The notes: generated by a model not told the origin, from the letters alone. 64,000 nt of DNA from Mesorhizobium sp. ES1-1 (GCF_020164785.1 NZ_JAIUGX010000018.1:1-64000); one strand, 5' to 3'; positions 49,837 to 59,524 are shown, counted from the first letter of the stretch. Numbers and translations are program-made.

Positions 49837-51922
49837 AGTCCTCCGAGGCGGCCTGTTCGGCTATCGCCGACAGCACGCTGCGAACATCCAGCGTGCTGAA
49901 GGGCTTTTCCAGGATCTGCGGCCTCTGACGCGCCGGCAAGGCGTCGATCTCGGCCTTGGCGCCGATCAGGTCGCCGGTCACCAGCACGAAGCGCCGCGCC
50001 AGTCCCGGCCTCTCGGCGAGCAGTTCGCGATAGATCGCCATGCCGCCCGTGCCGGGCATCCGCAGGTCGGAAAACACGATGTCGGGCGGCATATGGCCAC
50101 TCAAGGTGCTGCCGGCCGTGTCCCAACCGGCCACGATCCGCGACTTGATGCCCATCAATTCGAGAATATCGGACAGCGACCCGGCGACATCAGGCTCATC
50201 GTCGATGATCAGGGCATGACGCAGGCCGCTCGAACGCGGCTGGTTTTCGCCGGCAGCTGCAGTGCCGGTCGCGATGGCCGGCAATTGCACGACAAAACGC
50301 GCGCCTTTCGGCAGCACTTCCTCGAACCAGATATTGCCATTGTGTCGCTCGATGATGGATTTCGAGATCGACAGGCCGATGCCGGTGCCGACGCCCACCG
50401 GCTTGGTGGTGAAATAGGATTCGAAGATGCGGCTGCGTATCGCTTCCGGCACGCCGGGGCCATTGTCCTCCACCGAGAAGCCGGGGTTGCCGCGCTCGCT
50501 GCGAAACGTCCGGACCTTGATCAACCGTTCCCCCGCGATGCCGGCAAGCGCATGCTGGCTGTTGATGAGGAAATTGGCGGCCACCTGCGTCACGTGGTCG
50601 GCATCGGCCATCGCCAGAAGCGGCCCCGGAGCGAAATCGGTGTCGATGATGATGCCGCTTGAGCGCGCGCCATAGGCGGTCACCTCCAGCGCGGCCCGGA
50701 TCACCTGGTTGAGGTCGGTCTCCGCCTGTGCCGCAGGGTGGAGGCGGACCATGGAGAGGAAGCTCTTGACGATGCGGCCGCAGCGCTCGGCGGCCGCGCG
50801 CACTTTCTCGGCACGGACCTTGGTCTGAGGGTCGGAGGCGAATTCGTGCAGCAGTGTGGACTGCGCCACCACCACCGCAAGCGGATTGTTCAATTCGTGC
50901 GAGACGCCGGCGAGCAACGATCCCATCGCCGCCATTTTTTCGTTCTGGTGCAGTTTTTCGCGCTGACGGCCGATCTCCTCCTCGGCCCGTAGTTTGTCGC
51001 GCAGGTCGCGGATCGAGCCGAAGATGAGGCGGCGATCGGCCACCCGCATTTCGGTTGCCGTCAACTCGATCGGGAACACCTCGCCGGCGGCGTTCTGGGT
51101 TACCGTCTCCAGCCGGTGACCGACCATTGGCGCACCGCGACCGGACATGTATTCGGCGCCCGACGAATAGCCCTTGCGGTAGTATGCCGGCACGACGGTG
51201 TCGAGCAGGTCCTTGCCCAGTATATCGCTGCGCGCGAAGCCGAACATCTTCTCTGCGGCCGGGTTGAATTCGATGATCGAGCCGGTCTCATCGATGACGA
51301 TGATGGCGTCGAGAGAGGCCTGCAGCATGGTGCGGCGAATGACTTCGCTGGCGTGCGCGTCGGAGGGCGATCGTTCGATGGCATCGCCGATGGCAAGGGC
51401 GATGATATGCAGCGTCGCCTCTTCCTCGTCGGTCCATTCGCGCTCATGGACGCAATCATTGACCGCCAGCGTGCCCCACAGATGGCCGTGGGCGAAAACC
51501 GACACCGAAAGAAATGATTTGATGCCCTGTTTCTCGAAGTCGGTGCGCAGAAAACCATCCAGGTTGCGCGTATGGCCGGAGAAGATCTTGCCTTGCCGTT
51601 CGTCCTCAGCCAGCCGTTCCAGCAATGGATCGGAGTTCACAATTGATTGCATGATGACGGTTGGGGACGCCAGTTCGCCGCCAAAAGCCGGATTGATCCA
51701 GTAGGCGGCGACCGACTGGGCGAAACCCTGGCCGGGCAGTTCGCGCAGGCGAAACAGGATGCCGCGCTGGCAATCCATGGCCTGGCAAAGCGTTTGCAGG
51801 ATACCGACCGCTTCGCGCTGCCAATCGCCGGCTTCGCGAAGCCGGCGAACGACGCGCACGGCGGCCATTGCCGCGCCCTGCCGGGTTCCCTGCATCTCCG
51901 TGCCTGTTGGTTCAACGCCCAT
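49835..51922 (-). CDS. Hybrid sensor histidine kinase (GAF-PAS-HisKA-HATPase-REC)
   Basis: 695 residues. GAF at about 35-185, PAS at about 200-310, the phospho-acceptor H342 in GVSHELNNPLAVV, HATPase with N450 region ANFLINSQHAL, G boxes EDNGPGVPEA and GTGIGLS, then a C-terminal receiver with D574/D575 region, D619 (VFSDLRMPG) and K673 (LEKPF). No transmembrane segment, so a cytoplasmic signal is sensed. The OmpR-type regulator at 51998 lies upstream on the same strand and is its likely partner. Confidence 0.93.
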   Translation of the reverse strand: MGVEPTGTEMQGTRQGAAMAAVRVVRRLREAGDWQREAVGILQTLCQAMDCQRGILFRLRELPGQGFAQSVAAYWINPAFGGELASPTVIMQSIVNSDPLLERLAEDERQGKIFSGHTRNLDGFLRTDFEKQGIKSFLSVSVFAHGHLWGTLAVNDCVHEREWTDEEEATLHIIALAIGDAIERSPSDAHASEVIRRTMLQASLDAIIVIDETGSIIEFNPAAEKMFGFARSDILGKDLLDTVVPAYYRKGYSSGAEYMSGRGAPMVGHRLETVTQNAAGEVFPIELTATEMRVADRRLIFGSIRDLRDKLRAEEEIGRQREKLHQNEKMAAMGSLLAGVSHELNNPLAVVVAQSTLLHEFASDPQTKVRAEKVRAAAERCGRIVKSFLSMVRLHPAAQAETDLNQVIRAALEVTAYGARSSGIIIDTDFAPGPLLAMADADHVTQVAANFLINSQHALAGIAGERLIKVRTFRSERGNPGFSVEDNGPGVPEAIRSRIFESYFTTKPVGVGTGIGLSISKSIIERHNGNIWFEEVLPKGARFVVQLPAIATGTAAAGENQPRSSGLRHALIIDDEPDVAGSLSDILELMGIKSRIVAGWDTAGSTLSGHMPPDIVFSDLRMPGTGGMAIYRELLAERPGLARRFVLVTGDLIGAKAEIDALPARQRPQILEKPFSTLDVRSVLSAIAEQAASED

Positions 51923-51997
51923 CTTCAGCCGTCATTCCAGGTCATGCCAATTCGGTCCAGGCAAGTGCCGGCCCCGCATCTCCGTGATGCTCTATGC

Positions 51998-52723
51998 TCA
52001 GTTGCCGTCGCCGGGCGGCAGCGAGAAGATATAGCCTTCGCCGCGAACCGTGCGCAGGAATTTTGGATTGGCGGGATCAGCCTCGATCTTCTTGCGCAGC
52101 CGCATGATGCGGATATCGACGGCGCGTGATGAGTCGGGATCCTCCGTGAAGCCTATCGCCTCGGAGATCGCGGCGCGCGTCAGCAACCGGTTGGCACGGG
52201 TCAGGAAAACTTCCAGGACGTCGAACTCGCTCTTGGCCATGTCGATAACGGCGCCATTGGCTCCGGTCACCAGCCTCCCGTCGAGGTCGGCCTGGAACGG
52301 ACCGAAGGCGAGCGAACGACGTTCGGCCTTCGCTTTCTTCTGCAGCGGCTCGGTCGGTTGTGGCACGCGACGCAGCACGCTGCGGACCCTCGCCAGGACC
52401 TCGCGCAATTCATAAGGTTTGACGATGTAGTCGTCGGCGCCGAGTTCCAGCCCGACGATGCGGTCAAGCGCGGTGCCGGCAGCGGTCGCGTAGATGATGC
52501 CGACTGGAAGCTTCGAGCGCAACCAGCGGCCGAGCGAAAGGCCGTCCTCGCCCGGCATGGCGATGTCGAGGATGGCCAGGTGGAACGACTGCGTCTCGAG
52601 CAGCGCGCGCGCAGCGGCAGCGCTTTCCGCGGTGACGGTGTCATAGCCGGCGGCGCCAAGATATTCGGCCACCGCGTCCCTCAGGTCGGGTTCATCCTCG
52701 ACGATGATAATCCTTGCCCGCAC
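51998..52723 (-). CDS. OmpR-family response regulator
   Basis: 241 residues from the GTG at 52723. Receiver with E9/D10, phospho-acceptor D53 (LAILDIAMPG) and K102 (DYIVKPYEL), followed by a winged-helix output domain ending DIRIMRLRKKIEADP and RTVRGEGYIFSLPPGDG. I choose the GTG because GAGGCTATC precedes it with ideal spacing and the 20 extra codons from the ATG at 52783 are not receiver sequence. It lies upstream of the hybrid kinase on the same strand (75-nt gap). Confidence 0.9.
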   Translation of the reverse strand: MRARIIIVEDEPDLRDAVAEYLGAAGYDTVTAESAAAARALLETQSFHLAILDIAMPGEDGLSLGRWLRSKLPVGIIYATAAGTALDRIVGLELGADDYIVKPYELREVLARVRSVLRRVPQPTEPLQKKAKAERRSLAFGPFQADLDGRLVTGANGAVIDMAKSEFDVLEVFLTRANRLLTRAAISEAIGFTEDPDSSRAVDIRIMRLRKKIEADPANPKFLRTVRGEGYIFSLPPGDGN

Positions 52724-52816
52724 GATAGCCTCGCTCCCACTTTCAGTGGAAAGTAGATTGGGTATAAACATCATGTCCAGCACTCATATCCGGTTGCCTG
52801 GGAACGGTTGGGAAAC

Positions 52817-53518
52817 ATGGCCGCACGACCCGTTATCGCGCTTGTTTCGGTGGCCGAGGTGGTGGCGACCGAACTCGCCGACCATCTCGAGCGCCGTGGC
52901 CACGATGTGCGCCAGGCGCGCCAGCCATGGGAAGCCGAATCGCTGCTCTCGGGAAGGGGCATCGACGTCGTGGTCGTCGGCGACAGTCTTAGCCAAGCGG
53001 AAGGGCGCGACCTGCTGAGGCGCTATGGGGGCCAAGGCGCGGATGGCCAGATCGGCCCGGATTTCATCCTGATCTGCCGGCCGGCAGATCTCATCGACAA
53101 GGTGCTGGCCCTGGAGCTCGGCGCGGCTGACGTCGTCGAAAGCCCGCTCAATGTCAGGGAACTGGCTGCGCGGGTCGGCGGCCTGGTGTCGCGGCGCGGC
53201 AGGGGCATCCAGGAATTGGTCGTGCTGGAGAATGCCACCGTAGACCTGAGATCTGCCATGGTCATGCATCGTTCGGGCACGGAAGAGCAGCTTTCGCCCG
53301 GACAGGTGGCGTTGCTCAGGCTGTTCTTGGCCAGCCCGCGAAAGGTGCTGACGCGCGACGACATCATTGCCGCAGCACCTGCCGAAAATGCCGACGCCTT
53401 CGATCGCTCGATCGATTCGCGGATCGTGCGGCTGCGCCGCAAGCTCGACACCGAGACGATCACCACCATACGCGGCGCCGGCTACCGATTCGATCCGCCG
53501 CTGCAATTCACGGACTGA
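52817..53518 (+). CDS. Winged-helix regulator with a degenerate receiver domain
   Basis: 233 residues from the ATG at 52817 (a TTG lies 9 nt upstream). The C-terminal OmpR/PhoB-type DNA-binding domain is intact (SPGQVALLRLFLASPRKVLTRDDII, SIDSRIVRLRRKLDTE, IRGAGYRFDPP). The N-terminal domain aligns with receivers but lacks the key residues: the acidic pair is Ser-Val (residues 11-12), the phospho-acceptor position is Gly55 next to Asp56, and the Lys is Ser109. It should act without phosphorylation or by another signal. Divergent from the OmpR-type regulator at 51998. Confidence 0.87.
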   Translation: MAARPVIALVSVAEVVATELADHLERRGHDVRQARQPWEAESLLSGRGIDVVVVGDSLSQAEGRDLLRRYGGQGADGQIGPDFILICRPADLIDKVLALELGAADVVESPLNVRELAARVGGLVSRRGRGIQELVVLENATVDLRSAMVMHRSGTEEQLSPGQVALLRLFLASPRKVLTRDDIIAAAPAENADAFDRSIDSRIVRLRRKLDTETITTIRGAGYRFDPPLQFTD

Positions 53519-53582
53519 CGACCTGACGTGCCGTCGATCGTTTTGGCGAAGCATAGGCTTGTTTTCGCTGATACGCGGATGC

Positions 53583-53750
53583 TTAGCGGACCACCAGGAG
53601 TGACGGTCCCGAAGGCACGTCATTGCCGGCGGCCATTTCGCTTGCCTGAGCGCGATCCCGCAAGAGAACGGTGGCAAGGCCGGCAAAGCCGAGCAGGCCC
53701 TGAGCGTAGAGAAGCGCGGAAAGCACTGAGGCAGCAAGTTTCGTTTTCAT
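53583..53750 (-). CDS. Small exported hypothetical protein
   Basis: 55 residues starting MKTKLAASVLSALLYAQGLLGFAGL. The hydrophobic N-terminus (about 5-30) is either a signal peptide or one transmembrane anchor. The tail (RDRAQASEMAAGNDVPSGPSLLVVR) is short and polar. I do not recognise it. The ATG at 53750 is chosen over upstream starts because only the downstream part has a clear signal-like structure. Confidence 0.6.
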   Translation of the reverse strand: MKTKLAASVLSALLYAQGLLGFAGLATVLLRDRAQASEMAAGNDVPSGPSLLVVR

Positions 53751-54381
53751 CGTAAATCCCAAAATGGCGTTGTTCAAGCCGGGCGGTCGAGCGTCGATTC
53801 GTGTCGCCACCGAAGCGCCCGCGCCGCTCACGGAGCCCCCCGTCGCGGCGCGGGCCTTCGGTCCTCTCGGCAGCAAGTTGCCGGAGGGGCCGCGCAACCA
53901 TCAGCTTCAGGCCGACCCGCCAGAGGGCCTTCAGCCGGACTGTGCGCAGGCTGGAAACGGTTCCAGACCAAGGCTAGAAACAAGGCGGCGCGTCTAGTCA
54001 AAGATGCAGAGGCAGGGCATTCGGTGTCGGCGCCCTGTCTCGTTGCCGTCTGTTTCGTTGCGCAGACTGTGCTTGTCGCGCGTATCCGGATCATGCCGCT
54101 CCGCGCGGAGCTTTGTTGCTGCCTGGTTTCGATATCGCGAAAACCATCTTTCATATGAGGGCAAACCGCGCGTTCGTCGTGCTAAACCCTTAGGAAGTCG
54201 TGGAATTTGAGCTGGTGGCGGGAACGAGGGTGGCGATTACTGTCGGAGTCAAGCTGGGGCGTTAACTTTTAGAAACATTTACGAAACATAAACGCGCATT
54301 TCTCGAAATCTATTCGAAACACGCAAGGACGATAAGGCGGCCATCGAATTGAGCCGGTCGAGCCGGCAGAGAGAGGACACC
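53751..54381. other. Intergenic stretch upstream of the L,D-transpeptidase gene
   Basis: About 630 bases. The first 400 hold only short Arg/Pro-rich frames on both strands with no ribosome binding sites. From 54230 to 54345 the DNA becomes AT-rich with runs such as GTTAACTTTTAG and three GAAAC-type repeats, the probable promoter of the following gene. No operator I recognise. Confidence 0.55.
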
Positions 54382-54843
54382 ATGCGCACCATCATTTACA
54401 CCAGGCTTATCAACGTTGCCGCCGCTGCCCTGACGGGCGCCGCGCTGCTGTTCGGCACCGGCGCGGGCGCCGCTCACGCCGCCAACAAAATTGTTGCAAC
54501 GGTCTCGCTATCGCAGCAGATCATGCAGGTCTCTGTGGATGGCCGGCCGACTTTTGCATGGAGGGTGTCCACCGGTGACAGGGCGCATGTGACGCCGACC
54601 GGCTCGTTCAAGCCGACACGCATGCACGAGATGTGGTACTCGAAGAAATACGACAACGCGCCGATGCCGCACTCGGTCTTCTTCAGCGGCGGTTACGCGG
54701 TTCACGCCACTTATGCGATCAAGCGCCTCGGCCAGCCGGCTTCACATGGCTGCGTGCGTCTGCATCCAGACCATGCCGCGGACTTCTACCAGCTCGTTGA
54801 AACCTTCGGGCCGGCCAACACCAGCATCGTGATCGTCAAGTAG
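54382..54843 (+). CDS. L,D-transpeptidase (YkuD domain)
   Basis: 153 residues. Signal peptide to about residue 33 (GAGAAHAANK), then a YkuD domain with the catalytic motif SHGCVRL at 121-127 (His122, Cys124, Arg126) and VHATYAI upstream. It forms 3-3 cross-links in peptidoglycan or attaches proteins to it, in the periplasm. The domain is complete but there is no peptidoglycan-binding domain. GAGAGGA lies just before the ATG at 54382; an upstream ATG at 54349 gives a charged extension and is less likely. Confidence 0.93.
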   Translation: MRTIIYTRLINVAAAALTGAALLFGTGAGAAHAANKIVATVSLSQQIMQVSVDGRPTFAWRVSTGDRAHVTPTGSFKPTRMHEMWYSKKYDNAPMPHSVFFSGGYAVHATYAIKRLGQPASHGCVRLHPDHAADFYQLVETFGPANTSIVIVK

Positions 54844-54936
54844 CAGCCTGAAGGGCCGTGTCACACGGCTTTGCCAGGTAGCCGATGGCCTTGCGCATCG
54901 GCAGCGCCGAGCACGCCAAACCGGCAGTGCCGCGCA

Positions 54937-54967
54937 AAAAAGAGGCCGGAAAATCCGGCCTCTTTTT
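54937..54967. terminator. Bidirectional Rho-independent terminator
   Basis: A perfect 14-bp stem (54937-54950 with 54954-54967) and an AAA loop, with A5 and T5 ends, so it works in both directions. It serves the L,D-transpeptidase gene and the convergent RND pump gene, whose stop is at 54971. Confidence 0.93.
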
Positions 54968-54970
54968 GTT

Positions 54971-57900
54971 TCAGTCCTGCATTGCAGGCATCAGTTTCGG
55001 ATCCGGCTTCTCCGCGTGATGCGGCAAATCCTTGCTGGCGATGAAAGTGTAGAACATGGGCACGACGAACAGCGTGAACATGGTGCCGACAAGGATGCCG
55101 GTGAAGATGACCAGACCCATCGAATAACGCGCCGCCGCGCCTGCGCCGCTCGATGTGATCAACGGCACGACACCGAGCGCCATGGCCGCCGTCGTCATCA
55201 GGATCGGCCGCAGCCGAACCTTGGCCGAAGCGACGATGGCGTCGCGGCGTCGCATGCCATGCTTCTCGCGCTGCTGGTTGGCGAATTCGACCAGCAGGAT
55301 GCCATGCTTGGTGATCAGGCCTATCAGCGTGATCAGCCCGACCTGGGTGTAGATGTTCAGCGTGCCGAGGCCCAGATTGAGCGGCACGATCGCGCCGAAG
55401 ATGGACAGCGGCACCGCCATCATGATGATCAGCGGGTCGCGGAAGCTCTCGAACTGCGCCGCCAGCACCAGGTAGATGACGACCACGGCGGCCGCAAAGG
55501 CGATGAGGATGGTGTTGCCCTGTTCCTTCTCCTGCCGGGACTGACCGGAATAATCGATGAAGAATGTGTCGGGCAAGCTCTCTTTAGCGATGTCCTCCAG
55601 TGCTTTAAGGCCGTCGCCGGTGGTGACTCCGGGCAGCGGCAAAGCGGAAATGGTCGCCGAATTGAGCTGGTTGAACTGCTCGATGGCGGCCGGCGACGCA
55701 TTGCTCGAGATCTTCACCACTGCCGACAGCGGTACCATCTCCCCCGTGACGCTGCGGACGAAATACTGGCCGAGCTTTTCGGGATTGTCGCGGAATTCCT
55801 GCGGCACTTGAGGGATAATGTCGTAGCTGTTGGAGTCGCGGTCGAACTGCGCAACTTCGGCGCCGCCGACGAGCAAGGTCAGGGTCCGGCCGATATCGGC
55901 GATAGGCAGGTTCAGCGCCGCAGCGCGGTCGCGGTCGATGGTGATCGTCACCTGCGGCGCGTCATAAGCCATCGAATTCTGCACGACGATGAAGCGGCCG
56001 GAAGCCTGCGCCTTGTTCTTGATCTGCTCGGCCGCCTCGTAGACCTCGGAGGCATCGCCGGTCGATCGCACCACCATGGCGATGGGAAGACCGCCGCCGG
56101 AACCCGGCAAGGTAGGAGGCGCGAAGACGAACGCCTGCACACCCGCGACCTTTGCGATCCGCGCGGTGATGTCGGCCTGCAATTCCTTGGAATTGCGCTT
56201 GCGGTCCGCCCAGTCCTTGAAGGCGAAGCCGACGAAGGCGGTGTTCGTCGTTCCGCCGAAGGCGACGGCCGAGAACTGCGCTCGCGTTTCGGGAATGTCC
56301 TTCACCAGTCCGAGGATCTGGTTGACGTAGGTTTCGGTGTAATCGGAGGTCGCATAACGCGGCGCCGTCACGAGCGACAGAAGGAAGCCCTGGTCTTCTT
56401 CCGGCGCCAGTTCGCTCGACGTCTTAGTGAACATGAAGCCGGTGACCCCGACAAGGGCGAGCACGATGATCAGCGTCAGCGGACGATAGTTCAGGGATCC
56501 GGTGACGGCCCGCTCGTAAACGCGTTCAACCCGCGCGAAGGTGCCGTCGACGATGCGCTGGAAACGACCTGGCGTACCCGCTTTCAGGAGGCGCGCCGAC
56601 ATCATCGGGGTGATGGTAATGGCGATGATGCCCGACAGCACCACCGAGCCGGCGAGCGTGACTGCGAACTCGCGGAAGAGCGCGCCGGTGAGGCCGCCGG
56701 TAAAGGCCAGCGGCGCGAAGACCGCCGCCAGCGTCATGGTCATGGCGACGATGGCGGAAGCGATTTCGCGCATGCCGCTGAACGCCGCCTGCATCGGCGA
56801 CATATGGTCTTCCTCCATGTGCCGGTGGATGTTCTCCACGACCACAATGGCGTCGTCGACGACGAGGCCGATGGCCAGAACCATGGCCAGCAGCGACAGA
56901 AGGTTGATCGAATAGCCGACCGCGAACAGCAGGAAGCAGACGCCGATCAACGACAGCGGGATGGTGATGATCGGCATCATCACCGATCGGAAAGAGCCCA
57001 GGAACAGCAGGATGACGACGATAACGATGGCAACCGCCTCGGCGATCGTCTTGAACACCTCCTCGATCGAGGCGCTGATCTGCCCGGTGGCGTCGTAGAC
57101 GACCTCGATAGTCATGCCCTTGGGCAATGTCTCCTGGATCTGCGGAACCAGCTTGGTGAGCGCGGCGGCCGTGGTCAGCGGATTGGCGGCAGGCGTCGGG
57201 AAGATGGCGAGGAAGGTGCCCGGCTTGCCGTTGAACGAAACCCTGGTGTCGGTGTTGGCGGCGGCGAGTTCGACGCGCGCCACGTCGCGCAACCGCACGA
57301 CATTGCCGTCGGTCGAGCGTAGCGGCAACTCGGCGAACGCCTCCGGCGTCTGCAAGGTCGACCGGACCGTAACGGACGAAACGACATACTCGTTCTGGGT
57401 GTTGCCTGGCGCGGAGAGGAAGTTGGAATTGTTGATGGCGGTCAGCACCTCCGCCGCCGTCACGCCGCGCGCCGCAAGCCGGACCGGATCGATCCACACC
57501 CGCATCGAGTATTCCTGGGCGCCGAAGATCTGCACGTCGGCAACGCCTTCGACCGTGGACATTCGCGGCCGGATGACACGCTCGATATACTCGGTCAGCT
57601 GCTCCTTCGTCATGTTCGGATTCTGCATCGAGATGTACATCATCGCGAATTGCTGGCCGGTGCCCTTGACGATGACCGGATCCTTGGAGGCTTCCGGCAG
57701 GGTGCCCCGCACGCCCTGGACCTTGGACAGTACCTCGGTCAGCGCCACGTCGGGGTTCGATCCGAGCTTCATCTGCACGGTGACAGTGCTGGACGACGGA
57801 CGGCTGGACGAGGTGACGTAGTCGATGTTCTCGGTCGACGCGACGGCGCGAGCGATCGGGGCGGAAATGAAGCCCTGGATCAGGTCGGCGCTGGCGCCGG

Positions 57901-58054
57901 GATAGGCCGTGGTGATGGTGATCGCGGTTTCGTCGACCTTCGGGTATTGCCTGATCGACAGGTTGAAGATGCCCTGGAAACCCAGGAGCAGGATCATGCA
58001 GGCTAGCACTGTGGATAGAACTGGCCGGCGGATGAAGAGATCGGAAAAGCTCAT
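54971..58054 (-). CDS. RND multidrug efflux pump, inner-membrane transporter (HAE-1 type)
   Basis: 1027 residues, the usual length. N-terminal helix MSFSDLFIRRPVLSTVLACMILLLGFQGIF, then the large periplasmic loop, and the proton-relay helix 4 with GLVVDDAIVVVENI (two Asp), followed by TITPMMSARLL. The second half repeats the fold and ends in helices near GIVLVGTMFTLFVVPMFYTF-like sequence. It exports drugs or lipophilic compounds with the adaptor encoded upstream, to which it is translationally coupled (ATGA overlap). No outer-membrane channel gene is adjacent, so one elsewhere must be shared. Confidence 0.95.
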   Translation of the reverse strand: MSFSDLFIRRPVLSTVLACMILLLGFQGIFNLSIRQYPKVDETAITITTAYPGASADLIQGFISAPIARAVASTENIDYVTSSSRPSSSTVTVQMKLGSNPDVALTEVLSKVQGVRGTLPEASKDPVIVKGTGQQFAMMYISMQNPNMTKEQLTEYIERVIRPRMSTVEGVADVQIFGAQEYSMRVWIDPVRLAARGVTAAEVLTAINNSNFLSAPGNTQNEYVVSSVTVRSTLQTPEAFAELPLRSTDGNVVRLRDVARVELAAANTDTRVSFNGKPGTFLAIFPTPAANPLTTAAALTKLVPQIQETLPKGMTIEVVYDATGQISASIEEVFKTIAEAVAIVIVVILLFLGSFRSVMMPIITIPLSLIGVCFLLFAVGYSINLLSLLAMVLAIGLVVDDAIVVVENIHRHMEEDHMSPMQAAFSGMREIASAIVAMTMTLAAVFAPLAFTGGLTGALFREFAVTLAGSVVLSGIIAITITPMMSARLLKAGTPGRFQRIVDGTFARVERVYERAVTGSLNYRPLTLIIVLALVGVTGFMFTKTSSELAPEEDQGFLLSLVTAPRYATSDYTETYVNQILGLVKDIPETRAQFSAVAFGGTTNTAFVGFAFKDWADRKRNSKELQADITARIAKVAGVQAFVFAPPTLPGSGGGLPIAMVVRSTGDASEVYEAAEQIKNKAQASGRFIVVQNSMAYDAPQVTITIDRDRAAALNLPIADIGRTLTLLVGGAEVAQFDRDSNSYDIIPQVPQEFRDNPEKLGQYFVRSVTGEMVPLSAVVKISSNASPAAIEQFNQLNSATISALPLPGVTTGDGLKALEDIAKESLPDTFFIDYSGQSRQEKEQGNTILIAFAAAVVVIYLVLAAQFESFRDPLIIMMAVPLSIFGAIVPLNLGLGTLNIYTQVGLITLIGLITKHGILLVEFANQQREKHGMRRRDAIVASAKVRLRPILMTTAAMALGVVPLITSSGAGAAARYSMGLVIFTGILVGTMFTLFVVPMFYTFIASKDLPHHAEKPDPKLMPAMQD

Positions 58055-59415
58055 TGCTGGTCGGCCTGCTTGTTCGCCGATTTGGCCGGGTCGATGGTGT
58101 TGTCGACGGTGACGGAGATGCCGTTGAAGAGCCGGTTCTGGCCTGCCGTGACGACCTCGTCGCCGGCCTTGAGCCCTTCCACGATCTCGACCATGCCCTG
58201 GTTGCGCCGGCCCGGCTTCACGAACACCTGCGACAAGACCAGCGCTGGCTGGTCGGCCCCTGCCGGCTTTGCCGCGTCGGTGCCGTTGTTTGCGGGTTTG
58301 GCCGCATCGTTGGCGTTATCGGCAGGCTTCGCCGCATCGTTGGCGGGCTTGGCCGCATCGGCCGCCGGTTTCATCGCATCCGCTGACTTTGCATCCGTGG
58401 GACCCGCATCGGCGGGCTTGTCGGCGACCGGGGCGGCGGGCTTTTCCTCCGGCTTGACTGTCTGCGCCGGAGGTGTCTCTGCGGGCTTTGCGGGCACCAC
58501 GACGAAGATATAGTCGCCATAGAGGCTGGTCGTCAGTGCTGTTTGCGGCAGGGTCAGCACGTTCTTCTCTTCCGGTAGCTCGACGCGAACCTGGACGAAC
58601 TGGCCGGGAGTGAGCTTTCCCTCGGGATTGGCAACCTCGGCGCGGACGTTGACCAACCGGCTGGAGGAGTCGATCTTCGGATCGATGCCGCGGATGGCGC
58701 CGGCAAACGGCATATCAGCGGCGCCGAAGCCCAGCCGAACCGTCTGGCCGATCTTGAGCAGCGGAAGCTGCTGTTCCGGGACAGAGAAATCGACCCGCAT
58801 CGTCTCGAGATCCTGCAGTGTCACCACAGCCGTGCCGGGCGCCAGATACTGGCCGATATCGATTTTCGGAATGCCCACCGTGCCGCCAAAGGGCGCGGTC
58901 AGTTGCTTCTGGTCGAGCACCGCTTGCAGTTTGGTGACTTGGGATGCCGAGGCCGAGGCCGCGGCGCGCGCCGTGTCCAGCGTCGAGTCCGATCCTACGC
59001 CCCGCTTCGTCAGTTCGATGGCACGGGCCAGCGATGTCTGATCTAGAGCGGCCTGCGCCTTTTGCGCGTCAAGATCGGCGCGCTCGACGGCGTCGTCGAG
59101 TTTCACAAGAACTGCGTTGTCCGCGACCTTCTGGTTGGCATGGAACAGGATTTCCTTGACGATGCCATTGGTCTCGACCGTCAGGTCGACGCCCCGAACC
59201 GCCTTGGCCGTGCCGATCGCCTCGATGCCGGGTGTCCAGGTCGAAGGCTTGGCGACGATCGTCGATACCGTTGCCGCCGGGGGTTTCATGGTGGCGAAAT
59301 ACTGTTTGATCATGCCATCGCGAAAATAGTTGAACCAGACGATGCCGCCGACGACGGCGACAAGCACCAACAGTACGACTATGACCAGAAAGCTACGGAG
59401 TATGCGCTTGAACAA
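58051..59415 (-). CDS. RND efflux adaptor (membrane fusion protein) with a low-complexity insert
   Basis: 454 residues. One N-terminal membrane helix (FLVIVVLLVLVAVVGGIVWF) is followed by the lipoyl, alpha-hairpin and beta-barrel domains (VDLTVETNGIVKEI, LTAPFGGTVGIPKIDIGQYL). Within the C-terminal part, residues 309-389 (58249-58491) form an Ala/Lys/Pro/Asp-rich stretch with repeated DAAKPA units that a typical adaptor lacks. After it the usual LVLSQVFVKPGRRNQGMVEIVEGL end resumes. It bridges the pump to the outer membrane. Likely repressed by the divergent TetR. Confidence 0.92.
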   Translation of the reverse strand: MFKRILRSFLVIVVLLVLVAVVGGIVWFNYFRDGMIKQYFATMKPPAATVSTIVAKPSTWTPGIEAIGTAKAVRGVDLTVETNGIVKEILFHANQKVADNAVLVKLDDAVERADLDAQKAQAALDQTSLARAIELTKRGVGSDSTLDTARAAASASASQVTKLQAVLDQKQLTAPFGGTVGIPKIDIGQYLAPGTAVVTLQDLETMRVDFSVPEQQLPLLKIGQTVRLGFGAADMPFAGAIRGIDPKIDSSSRLVNVRAEVANPEGKLTPGQFVQVRVELPEEKNVLTLPQTALTTSLYGDYIFVVVPAKPAETPPAQTVKPEEKPAAPVADKPADAGPTDAKSADAMKPAADAAKPANDAAKPADNANDAAKPANNGTDAAKPAGADQPALVLSQVFVKPGRRNQGMVEIVEGLKAGDEVVTAGQNRLFNGISVTVDNTIDPAKSANKQADQQ

Positions 59416-59510
59416 GGAGGTCCCCTCAGTGGAAAATCCGGCGCAAGGCGCGGATATCGGAACACATACCGACGATGGGATCCGATTTCAAATAGTCGCG
59501 ATCTTACTGT

Positions 59511-59524
59511 ACCGTCTGGACGGT
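59511..59524. promoter_or_regulatory. TetR-type operator between efflux and regulator genes
   Basis: ACCGTC-TG-GACGGT, a 6-bp perfect inverted repeat with TGT and CTTG flanks, between the adaptor gene (start 59415) and the TetR gene (start 59562). This layout and the ACCGT/ACGGT arms resemble operators of AcrR-like efflux repressors. Confidence 0.72.

Noticed and set aside
53764..54154. Two opposing short frames in the gap before the L,D-transpeptidase gene
   Set aside because: Low-complexity Pro/Arg/Ala translations on both strands and no start signals.
55016..57322. A 768-codon open frame on the plus strand inside the RND pump gene
   Set aside because: It is the antisense of a clear RND transporter; its translation is Arg/His/Asp-rich low-quality sequence caused by high GC codon bias.
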